Assembly: GCA_028287725.1 (NCBI GenBank)
Contig: JAQBPC010000295.1
Location: 1-8,203, forward strand
DNA from: Chloroflexota bacterium
GTDB taxonomy: Bacteria > Chloroflexota > UBA5177 > JANWHV01
Length of the DNA stretch: 8,203 nucleotides
Direction: 5' to 3'
Shown here: positions 1-5,621 of the stretch, one piece after another
How the letters are laid out: each line of letters begins with the position of its first letter
Numbering within the stretch: position 1 is the first letter of the stretch
Program-made: the position numbers and the translations under genes
The notes under the pieces: generated by a model
What the model was told of the DNA's origin: nothing
The model's database searches: none
The model's input: the letters and a program-made list of their open reading frames with translations, nothing else

Positions 1-1
1 C

Positions 2-643
2 GGCGGAACCTCGATGGGACAGCTGATCACCCACAGTGTTGTGGTGGCGACGCTCTCCACGCTGTTGACCCTGTTCCTCGCATTGCCGGCAGCGTACTCG
101 CTGGCCCGGCTGCGCTTCAAGGGCAAACGGTTCCTGGGAAGCTGGATTCTGTCGACGATCATGTTCCCGCCGGTCGTCTCGGTCATTCCCGTCTTTATCG
201 TGGTCGGCCAGCTCGGTCTGATGGATACCTATCCGGCCCTGGTCATTCCCTACACGGCGTTCAATCTCCCCGTGATTATCTGGATGCTGCGCGGCTTCGT
301 CAAGCAGATCCCCGAGGAGATCGAGGAGGCCGCGCAGATCGATGGCGCCTCACCCCTCGGCGTGGTGCGGCGCGTCGTGTTTCCACTCGTCGCGCCGGGC
401 CTGGCTGCCGCGGGGATCCTGAGTTTTCTCTTCTCCTGGAATGAGTTTCTGTTCGCGCTGACTTTGTCACGTGCGACCGTCAAGACTGCTCCGGTCGGCG
501 TGAGTGAGTTCACGGGCATGTACGGTACGCAGTGGGGCGATCTCACCGCCGCCTCCACCATGATCGCCGCACCGGTGCTGGTGCTGACGCTGATCCTGCG
601 GAGGCGCATCGTTCAGGGGCTGACCTTCGGCGCGGTCAAGTGA
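2..643 (+). CDS. ABC sugar transporter permease, MalG type (5' end outside window)
   Basis: Inner-membrane permease subunit of a carbohydrate ABC importer (binding-protein-dependent transport family 1), which would work with a second permease, a binding protein and an ATPase. The frame is open to the left edge; the Met at 14 aligns inside the family, just before the second membrane helix, so the true start lies upstream. Counting from that Met, membrane segments lie near residues 9-30, 42-66, 72-92, 128-150 and 181-197. The EAA loop that docks the ATPase is clear at 104-126 (EEAAQIDG, then VVFPL), and the C-terminus GLTFGAVK is typical of MalG-like subunits. About 213 residues are visible of the usual 270-300. 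The stop overlaps an ATG (TGATG) that leads nowhere convincing. The dehydrogenase gene follows after 54 bp, suggesting one operon. Family is certain; substrate is unknown. Confidence 0.95.
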   Translation, partial: GGTSMGQLITHSVVVATLSTLLTLFLALPAAYSLARLRFKGKRFLGSWILSTIMFPPVVSVIPVFIVVGQLGLMDTYPALVIPYTAFNLPVIIWMLRGFVKQIPEEIEEAAQIDGASPLGVVRRVVFPLVAPGLAAAGILSFLFSWNEFLFALTLSRATVKTAPVGVSEFTGMYGTQWGDLTAASTMIAAPVLVLTLILRRRIVQGLTFGAVK

Positions 644-697
644 TGAAAGAGCAACGAGCAGGCGGCGCTGGGGCCGCTAGAAACGAGAGGGGCACCG

Positions 698-1726
698 ATG
701 CGCGCTGTCTTATTGCCAGGTAATAAGGATGTGCAGGTAACCGACGTGCCGGATCCACGGCCCGGTCCCGGTGAGGTTCTACTGCAGATAAAGGCATCCG
801 CTATCTGTCGTAGTGACATGAGTCTCTACTACGGCCGGCCGATCGTGGGCGGCGCCGGCGCGGGCTTGGGGCAGATTATCCCGGGCCATGAGCCGTGCGG
901 GCAGGTCGTCGGGACAGGCGCAGGCGTGGCGGGTGTCCGCGTGGGCGACCGTGTCGCCGTCTATCTGGCCATTGGCTGCGGCACATGCCGGTATTGCTTG
1001 AGCGGCTATCGCATGCTCTGTCCGTCGTGGAAATGCGTCGGCTTCGATGTGCATGGCGGTGACGCGGAGTACCTGGTGGTCCCGGCGATCAACTGTCTCC
1101 GTCTCCCGGATGAGCTGAGCTTCGAAGCCGGGGCGTTATCGACGGACCTGGTTGGCACGCTTTACCATGCCCAGAAGCGACTTGGTGTCTCGGGTAGCGA
1201 CACGGTCGCCGTGTTCGGCCTCGGGCCCATGGGCGCGACCGGCGTGATGGTGGCGAAGTCCCGTGGAGCCCGCGTGATCGCGGTTGACGTGCTCGAAGCC
1301 CGGTTGGAGCTGGCACACTCCCTCGGCGCCGACGAGGTCGTCAATAGCCGCGACAGCGATCCCGTTGCCGCCATCGCCGCGTTGACCGATGGGCTCGGCG
1401 CCGATATCGCGATTGACTGCTCGGGTAATCCGGCAGCGGAGAACGCGGCGCTGGATTGCGTGCGCCGATTCGGCCAGGTTGCTTTCATCGGCGAATCGCG
1501 CGAGACAACCATTCGCCCCAGCGAGCAGTTCATTCGCAAGCTGCTCACCGTTATTGGAGCGTGGTACTTCCCCTTGTTCGAATATGACGAGATTGCGCGC
1601 TTTATCGTGCAGCACCGGCTACCGCTCGAGCAGCTTATCACCCACCGCTTCAGCATCGAGGACGCTCCGGATGCCTTCCGCATGTTTGACCAGCGGGAGA
1701 CTGAGAAAGCCGTGTTCATTGTTTAG
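698..1726 (+). CDS. Zinc-dependent medium-chain alcohol/polyol dehydrogenase
   Basis: Cytoplasmic NAD(P)-dependent oxidoreductase of the medium-chain (MDR) superfamily, 342 residues, the usual length. The GroES-like half carries the catalytic zinc residues C37, H64 and E65 (in PGHEPCG), with D150 at the position of the further acidic ligand. The structural-zinc lobe is complete: C94, C97, C100 and C108. The Rossmann half shows the GLGPMG turn at 174-179, and D197 at the end of the second strand suggests NAD rather than NADP. The start is backed by GAGAGGGG at 685-692. The overall pattern resembles sorbitol and threonine dehydrogenases, which oxidise secondary alcohols to ketones. Between a sugar permease and a sugar epimerase, a polyol or sugar alcohol is the likely substrate; this is inference. 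A glycine/alanine-rich insertion (about 51-58) sits between the first catalytic Cys and the GHE motif. Confidence 0.93.
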   Translation: MRAVLLPGNKDVQVTDVPDPRPGPGEVLLQIKASAICRSDMSLYYGRPIVGGAGAGLGQIIPGHEPCGQVVGTGAGVAGVRVGDRVAVYLAIGCGTCRYCLSGYRMLCPSWKCVGFDVHGGDAEYLVVPAINCLRLPDELSFEAGALSTDLVGTLYHAQKRLGVSGSDTVAVFGLGPMGATGVMVAKSRGARVIAVDVLEARLELAHSLGADEVVNSRDSDPVAAIAALTDGLGADIAIDCSGNPAAENAALDCVRRFGQVAFIGESRETTIRPSEQFIRKLLTVIGAWYFPLFEYDEIARFIVQHRLPLEQLITHRFSIEDAPDAFRMFDQRETEKAVFIV

Positions 1727-1753
1727 TTGGCACAGCATGGAGGCATGTAGGGT

Positions 1754-2584
1754 ATGAAGCTGTCATTCAACACCTGGGCATACTCGAGTTTCCCCGTCTG
1801 GGTGCCGGCCTATCCGCTTGAGGAGACGATCAAGCGTCTTGCGCGCATCGGCTACGACGGGATTGAGATCGGTGCGGCGAGCCCGCACGCCTACCCCGAC
1901 TACCTCTCGGCGGAACGGCGGCGCGAGATCAAGCAGGTCCTGGATGACAACGGCATCGCGCTGTCCAGCATGTTGCCGGCGCCCGGCGGCGGACCGGGCT
2001 TCAATGTCGCATCGCCCTCGGCGGAGGAGCGGCGGCATACCATCGAGCACTACAAGCAGGTGGTGGAGTTGTGCGCCCAGTGGGGCGGCGCCACCGTCCT
2101 GTATGTCGCCGGCTGGCAGGTCTTCGGCACGTCGCAGGAGCAGGCATGGGAGTGGAGCAGGGAAGCCCTGCGAGAGATCGCGGTAACCGCGGCGAGCTAT
2201 GGCGTCACCATAGCGGTGGAACCCACATCCATGGACAGCAATCTGGTCGAAAGCTGCGCCGGCGCCCTCCGCATGATGCGTGAATCCGAGGCGCCGAACG
2301 TCAAGGTGATGTTTGATACGATCCACGCCATGTATCGCAACGAAGTGCCCAGCGATTACGTGTACGAGATGGGAGAGCACCTACACCACATTCACCTCGC
2401 CGATACCGACCGGCTCCCGCCAGGCGCCGGACGTGGCGATTTCGTCTCCGTGATCGCCGCGCTGAAGGAGATCGGCTTCAAAGGGTACGTCACCATGGAG
2501 ATCGGCTTCAATCGACGTGACTCTGAGCCGGACAAAGTCGCGCGCCAGGCCTACGAGTACATCAAGCCGCTCGTCGGCGCATAG
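1754..2584 (+). CDS. Sugar isomerase/epimerase, TIM barrel (D-tagatose 3-epimerase-like)
   Basis: Divalent-metal sugar isomerase/epimerase of the xylose isomerase-like TIM-barrel (AP endonuclease 2) fold, 276 residues, normal length. The metal ligands of the D-tagatose/D-allulose 3-epimerase family are all present in order and spacing: E156 (in AVEPTS), D188 (in FDTIH), H214 (in HIHLAD) and E249 (in TMEIGF). The substrate-binding pair of that family is also there, H191 three residues after the Asp and R220 six after the His. E156 and E249 would be the acid/base pair that moves a proton at C3 of a ketose. The start follows GGAGG at 1739-1743. It sits 27 bp after the dehydrogenase and 106 bp before the Gfo/Idh gene. 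Alternatives within the fold are inosose isomerase/dehydratase (IolE/IolI-like) or a 3-keto-glycoside eliminase. Superfamily is secure; the exact reaction is not. Confidence 0.92.
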   Translation: MKLSFNTWAYSSFPVWVPAYPLEETIKRLARIGYDGIEIGAASPHAYPDYLSAERRREIKQVLDDNGIALSSMLPAPGGGPGFNVASPSAEERRHTIEHYKQVVELCAQWGGATVLYVAGWQVFGTSQEQAWEWSREALREIAVTAASYGVTIAVEPTSMDSNLVESCAGALRMMRESEAPNVKVMFDTIHAMYRNEVPSDYVYEMGEHLHHIHLADTDRLPPGAGRGDFVSVIAALKEIGFKGYVTMEIGFNRRDSEPDKVARQAYEYIKPLVGA

Positions 2585-2673
2585 GGAGCGACATCCCGGC
2601 CGTGGGGGCTGGCGCGGGCGCCCACATGGTACGCTGATTCGCGGCATTCGATGGCCCAGGGCGCAGCTCGCAC

Positions 2674-2690
2674 GAGGTGGTGGGAGAAAG
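2674..2690 (+). promoter_or_regulatory. Ribosome binding site fixing the start of the Gfo/Idh gene
   Basis: GAGGTGG (2674-2680) and GGGAG (2682-2686) lie 10 and 4 bases before the ATG at 2691. The frame stays open back to 2517, inside the epimerase gene, but the extra 58 residues are Arg/Ser-rich and precede the Rossmann strand, so they are not part of the protein. Confidence 0.75.
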
Positions 2691-3707
2691 ATGAAGGATC
2701 ATCTGCGATGGGGGGTTTTGGGCGCGGCGAATATCGCCTGCGCCCAGGTGATCCCCGCGATACAGGCATCGCGAAACGGGACTGTTGTGGCGCTTGCCAG
2801 TCGCGACGAGCAAAAGGGCAAGGCCGCCGCGGCCGACCTGGGTATCGATCGCCTGTATACCAGCTATGAGGCGTTGCTGGCGGACCCGGAGGTCGACGCC
2901 ATCTACAACCCGCTTCCTATTTCAATGCACGTCGAATGGATCATACGTGCCGCCAATGCCGGTAAGGCGGTGCTGTGTGAGAAGGCGCTGACCGCCACGG
3001 CGAGCGAGGCCGAGCGGGCGGTCGAGACCTGCGCGCGCCTCGGCGTCCCGTTGATGGAGGCGTTTATGTATCGCTTCCATCCGCAGAACGTGCGCGTCCG
3101 CGAGCTCCTTGCCGAGGGAGTGATCGGCGAGGTGCGCGAGGTCCGTGCGGGGCTCTGCGTCCGCCTCATGGACCCACCTGATCCCGGCAACGTCCGCCTG
3201 CAGCCGGCCTTGGCCGGCGGCACGCTGCTGGACATGGGCTGCTATACCGTCAACACCGCGCGGATGATCTTCGGTGAGGAGCCGCTGCGCGTCCTGGCGT
3301 GGCGCGACTTCGATCGGCAATTTGGCGTAGACGTATCCCTCACGGGCATCCTCGAGTTCAGTGACCGCCGCGTCGCATCGATCAGCTGTTCGTTCCGCAC
3401 CGGGGACAACCACGGGTACACCATCGTGGGCAGCAAGGGTGTCATCGAGGTGCCGCGGGCCTACATTCCTGGCTACGGCCCACGAGCGACAGAAACGCTG
3501 GCTATCATCTCAGACGAGAACAATAACCGCCGCGAGGAGCACTTCCCAGCAGCGAATCAGTATCGGTTGCAGGCCGAAGCCTTCGCCGCGGCGGTCCTGG
3601 CCGGAGAGCCGGTCCCCTATCCAGCAGAAGACTCGATTCGCAACATGCGCGTCCTCGATGCACTTGCGCGTTCTGCTGCCCGCGACCAGGCGGAAGCGGT
3701 CCGGTAA
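2691..3707 (+). CDS. Gfo/Idh/MocA family NAD(P)-dependent sugar oxidoreductase
   Basis: Cytoplasmic dinucleotide-dependent sugar dehydrogenase of 338 residues. The N-terminal Rossmann fold opens with WGVLGAANIA (7-16), and R38 in ASRDE at the end of the second strand is of the kind that favours NADP. The family signature follows as CEKAL (96-100) with catalytic K98, then EAFMYRFHPQ (123-132), which I associate with D-xylose 1-dehydrogenase and trans-dihydrodiol dehydrogenase relatives. The C-terminal domain has GGTLLDMGCY (176-185), giving D181 and Y185 at the positions of the catalytic Asp and His/Tyr. The role is likely aldose to lactone, or oxidation of a hydroxyl of a sugar or glycoside. 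It is the last gene of the left operon and is followed by inverted repeats. Family is certain; substrate is open. Confidence 0.92.
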   Translation: MKDHLRWGVLGAANIACAQVIPAIQASRNGTVVALASRDEQKGKAAAADLGIDRLYTSYEALLADPEVDAIYNPLPISMHVEWIIRAANAGKAVLCEKALTATASEAERAVETCARLGVPLMEAFMYRFHPQNVRVRELLAEGVIGEVREVRAGLCVRLMDPPDPGNVRLQPALAGGTLLDMGCYTVNTARMIFGEEPLRVLAWRDFDRQFGVDVSLTGILEFSDRRVASISCSFRTGDNHGYTIVGSKGVIEVPRAYIPGYGPRATETLAIISDENNNRREEHFPAANQYRLQAEAFAAAVLAGEPVPYPAEDSIRNMRVLDALARSAARDQAEAVR

Positions 3708-3712
3708 AGCAC

Positions 3713-3785
3713 CGTCGGCAAAGAGCGCGCCTCAAAACTGTCTGATCACGGTGACCGACGTGCTTGCCGACGCACACCGGTGATC
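3713..3785 (+). other. Interleaved inverted repeats with pseudoknot topology at operon 3' end
   Basis: Arm pair 1 is CGTCGGCAA (3713-3721) with TTGCCGACG (3764-3772), nine perfect pairs. Arm pair 2 is GATCACGGTG (3744-3753) with CACC-g-GTGATC (3775-3785), ten pairs with one bulged G. The order 5'-1, 5'-2, 3'-1, 3'-2 is that of an H-type pseudoknot with loops of 22, 10 and 2 nt. It begins five bases after the Gfo/Idh stop. There is no U-run, so it is not a standard intrinsic terminator; it could protect the 3' end, assist termination or be a protein site on DNA. Confidence 0.45.
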
Positions 3786-3903
3786 CATAGCGGCCGCGAT
3801 GGCAGCTTCCGCATCAATGACCGTCACGCACGTCGCGTTGTCGTACCTGCGAACATGGAACGCGATGCTGCGGGAGCGCTGTGCAACTCACCCACCAACG
3901 CCT

Positions 3904-4134
3904 TCAGATCTGGATGCGCGCCGGACGCAGACGATCGAGCCACCGTGCTCGCGACTGCAGGTGCGTAACGAGCCGCTGCAAATCGCGCACGTCGGAATGG
4001 ATGAGCGTCTCGCGGTCCACGTGTGCCTGCCGTTGATCGGAAAGGACAAGCACGCGGTGCAACTCCCGGCACCAGGCATTCCCTGTCACAATGGTTTCGG
4101 CTTTGTTCCCGGCGTCGACCATCTCGGTCTCCAC
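3904..4134 (-). CDS. Small hypothetical ORF divergent from LysR gene, possibly frameshifted
   Basis: A 76-codon minus-strand ORF, product not recognised. In its favour: GTGGAG ends six bases before the ATG at 4134, a promoter-like pair (TTGGAA, 17 bp, TATTGT) lies about 30 bp further upstream, and the LysR box sits over its -35, the classic arrangement for a LysR target. The visible protein is hydrophilic and probably helical in its second half (DVRDLQRLVTHLQSR, about 47-61). Just before its stop another minus frame takes over (HPDLKALVGELHSA, about 3919 to 3878, ending at 3824), so a one-base slip near 3920 would extend the protein to about 103 residues. It may be a small real gene, a decayed one, or a chance ORF; the plus strand is also open here. 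Confidence 0.25.
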   Translation of the reverse strand: METEMVDAGNKAETIVTGNAWCRELHRVLVLSDQRQAHVDRETLIHSDVRDLQRLVTHLQSRARWLDRLRPARIQI

Positions 4135-4160
4135 TTCCAGGGCCTAATATTCATCCCTTG

Positions 4161-4181
4161 AAACCACAATAACATTGGTTT
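4161..4181. promoter_or_regulatory. Perfect dyad AAACCA-N9-TGGTTT, candidate operator
   Basis: Two perfect 6-base arms around a 9-base AT-rich spacer, 14 bp inside the end of the region and 3 bp left of the LysR box. It overlaps the -10 hexamer of the proposed divergent minus-strand promoter. It could be the activation half of a LysR binding region or the site of another regulator. Confidence 0.5.
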
Positions 4182-4194
4182 ATCATCGTTCCAA
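4166..4194 (-). promoter_or_regulatory. Candidate divergent promoter (minus strand)
   Basis: On the minus strand, TTGGAA (4194-4189) and TATTGT (4171-4166) are separated by exactly 17 bp, each matching the sigma-70 consensus at four of six positions. Transcription would start near 4160 and give a leader of about 26 nt before the ATG at 4134. The LysR box covers the -35. Confidence 0.35.
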
Positions 4195-4199
4195 ACGAT
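4185..4199. promoter_or_regulatory. LysR box (ATC-N9-GAT)
   Basis: A 15-bp dyad, ATCGTT-CCA-AACGAT, with six perfect pairs per arm. It contains both the T-N11-A core and the ATC-N9-GAT form that LysR-type regulators recognise. It lies 44 bp before the LysR ATG, where autorepression and divergent activation are usually exerted. That the adjacent LysR protein binds here is inference. Confidence 0.65.
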
Positions 4200-4208
4200 A
4201 GTTGCGAA

Positions 4209-4214
4209 TTTAAT
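4209..4214 (+). promoter_or_regulatory. Candidate -10 of the LysR gene
   Basis: TTTAAT matches TATAAT at five of six bases and lies 28 bp before the ATG at 4243. I see no good -35 at the right distance; the LysR box occupies that place, which would fit repression by its own product. Confidence 0.3.
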
Positions 4215-4242
4215 AATCGCCATAGCCGATGGAAAACAATTG

Positions 4243-5163
4243 ATGGAGTTGCGCCAGCTCACCACCTTTCTGACCGTTGCCTCGACGCTCAACTTCACCC
4301 ACGCCGCCGACGCGCTCGACTATGCGCAGTCCAGCGTGACCGCGCAGATACAGGCCCTGGAAGAGGAGCTGGGCGTCCCGTTGTTCGAGCGCCTGGGCAG
4401 AAGGGTCACGCTCTCGACGGCGGGCCAGCGGCTGCTCCCCTACGCCAAGGAGATGCTGCGACTGGCGGAGGAGATGCGTGGCGCGGTACCCGACGATCAG
4501 GAGCCGAGCGGCATCTTGAACATTGGGGCGCCGGAGTCGCTGTGCGCGTACCGGCTGCCCCCGGTGCTCCTCCGGTTCCGGACTCTCTTCCCCAAGGTCC
4601 AGCTTGTCTTCAATCCGGACAATGGCCCGGCGCTGTCCCAGATCTTGAGTGAGGGGCGATTAGACATGGGTTTCCTGCTCGAGGCTCCCACGCAATCAGC
4701 GCACCTGATCGCCGAGCCGCTTAGCCATGAGCCGTTGCTGTTGCTCACCTACCCCTCGCACCCACTCGCCCAGGCGCCGGTTGTACACCCCAGCCAGTTA
4801 CGGCACGAAGCACTACTCCTGACCGAGACCGGATGCACGTACCGCAAGCTCTTGCAGCGCACGCTGATCGCGGCGTCGGCCTGGCCGGACAACGTGCTGG
4901 AATTCACCAGTATCGAGGCAATCAAGCAGTGCGTGATGGCAGGCATGGGCATCGCGTTCTTACCGGCGATCGCCGTGAAATCGGAGCTGGCTCAGGGTCG
5001 GTTGGTGGCGCTCCGCTGGAGCGAGGGTGAGTACCGGCTGATCACGCACATGGTCTGGCACCGGGATAAGTGGATGTCACCGGCGCTTCGCGCCTTCCTC
5101 GATCTCAGCCGCGCCATGCTCGCCGCCGGCCAGGAGCAAGTGCTCGCGGAATCAGCCGGCTAA
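4243..5163 (+). CDS. LysR-type transcriptional regulator
   Basis: DNA-binding regulator of 306 residues, the standard LysR length. The N-terminal winged helix-turn-helix is unmistakable: MELRQLTTFL at the start, recognition region AADALDYAQSSVTAQIQ (21-37), then ALEEELGVPLFER (38-50) and TAGQRLLPYA (59-68). A linker helix follows, and from about residue 90 comes the periplasmic-binding-protein-like effector domain (GILNIGAPESLCAYRLPPVL; later GMGIAFLPAIAV near 238-249). I start at ATG 4243, with GGAAAA at 4231-4236; an in-frame TTG at 4240 is less likely. Its target is unknown. It stands 535 bp after the sugar operon on the same strand, and the box upstream points to autoregulation plus control of something divergent. 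No residue reveals the effector. Confidence 0.95.
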   Translation: MELRQLTTFLTVASTLNFTHAADALDYAQSSVTAQIQALEEELGVPLFERLGRRVTLSTAGQRLLPYAKEMLRLAEEMRGAVPDDQEPSGILNIGAPESLCAYRLPPVLLRFRTLFPKVQLVFNPDNGPALSQILSEGRLDMGFLLEAPTQSAHLIAEPLSHEPLLLLTYPSHPLAQAPVVHPSQLRHEALLLTETGCTYRKLLQRTLIAASAWPDNVLEFTSIEAIKQCVMAGMGIAFLPAIAVKSELAQGRLVALRWSEGEYRLITHMVWHRDKWMSPALRAFLDLSRAMLAAGQEQVLAESAG

Positions 5164-5170
5164 GCGGGGC

Positions 5171-5193
5171 GTGACGGGCATACTCGCCGTCAC
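5171..5193 (+). terminator. Hairpin just after the LysR stop, possible terminator
   Basis: GTGACGG (5171-5177) pairs perfectly with CCGTCAC (5187-5193) across a 9-base loop, starting eight bases after the TAA. No T-run follows, so if it stops transcription it is not by the classic intrinsic mechanism; it may instead cap the mRNA 3' end. Confidence 0.4.
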
Positions 5194-5211
5194 TTCCAGG
5201 CTGGCCATAAT

Positions 5212-5229
5212 TTGCAAAAGAAATTGCAA
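5212..5229. repeat. Pair of TTGCAA palindromes 12 bp apart
   Basis: TTGCAA-AAGAAA-TTGCAA. Each hexamer is its own reverse complement, so the pair is both a direct and an inverted repeat. It lies in an AT-rich patch 49 bp after the LysR stop. It could be a regulator site, but no gene starts nearby to be controlled. Confidence 0.35.
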
Positions 5230-5621
5230 CGAGCAGCGGCCCGGCGCGCGCATTATGCTCGTAAATGACGGTAGTCGTATCCTCATCAAAGGTGGCGCCA
5301 GAGTCTCAGCCGATCGGGCATTGGCATACGCGTCTCGCAGGTCGACTTTTGACCGGGATACAGTAGTCTGCAGCGGAAGCACTTGTGCATGGGGCCATCT
5401 CACTGTCTGTGGAGTTGACTTGCCACCGCTACGCGGTCGGAGGGGAATCGGGCCCACTTTGCATGCTATTCGCAACGTGGTCGCGCCTCAGACCTGTGTT
5501 TGCCCGGCCGGAGTGTATGCGGGGCTCTCGCTACTCATATGGGAGCGCTTGTGTACCCACCCCCTGCTGCTCGCTGCAGCTCCGGATACCTGGCCGAAGC
5601 GCAGCTCGTCTAATCTCGACT

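Larger units (their letters stand above)
3708..4242. other. Intergenic region between sugar operon and LysR gene
   Basis: No confident gene in 535 bp. The left end carries the interleaved inverted repeats. The centre carries only a weak minus-strand ORF (3904-4134) and a plus-strand open frame (3799-4161) with no recognisable protein. The last 90 bases are distinctly AT-rich and hold the LysR box, a second dyad and promoter-like hexamers on both strands. Confidence 0.7.
5164..5621. other. Convergent spacer between LysR and GGDEF-EAL genes
   Basis: 458 bp between two 3' ends. Apart from the hairpin and TTGCAA pair near the LysR stop, I see nothing functional. Open frames cross it on both strands (5171-5824 on +, 5152-5475 on -), but they show no family motifs and run into the opposite strand of flanking genes. 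Confidence 0.6.

Noticed and set aside
643..723. 26-codon ORF overlapping the permease stop (TGATG)
   Set aside because: Overlaps the dehydrogenase start, has no ribosome binding site of its own, and has an Ala/Gly/Arg composition typical of noncoding GC-rich DNA.
2607..2630. GC-rich hairpin between the epimerase and Gfo/Idh genes
   Set aside because: Short imperfect stem (GTGGG/CCCAC with a mismatch) of a kind expected by chance in such GC-rich sequence, and it has no U-run.
2517..2690. Upstream extension of the Gfo/Idh frame into the epimerase gene
   Set aside because: The extra 58 residues are Arg/Ser-rich low-complexity, precede the Rossmann strand, and overlap a confident gene; a ribosome binding site supports ATG 2691.
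3788..3797. GCGGCCGC palindrome as a functional site
   Set aside because: An isolated 8-bp GC palindrome is expected by chance in GC-rich DNA and nothing nearby uses it.
5152..5475. 107-codon minus-strand open frame after the GGDEF-EAL gene
   Set aside because: Overlaps the LysR 3' end, has no family motif, and shows no convincing ribosome binding site.
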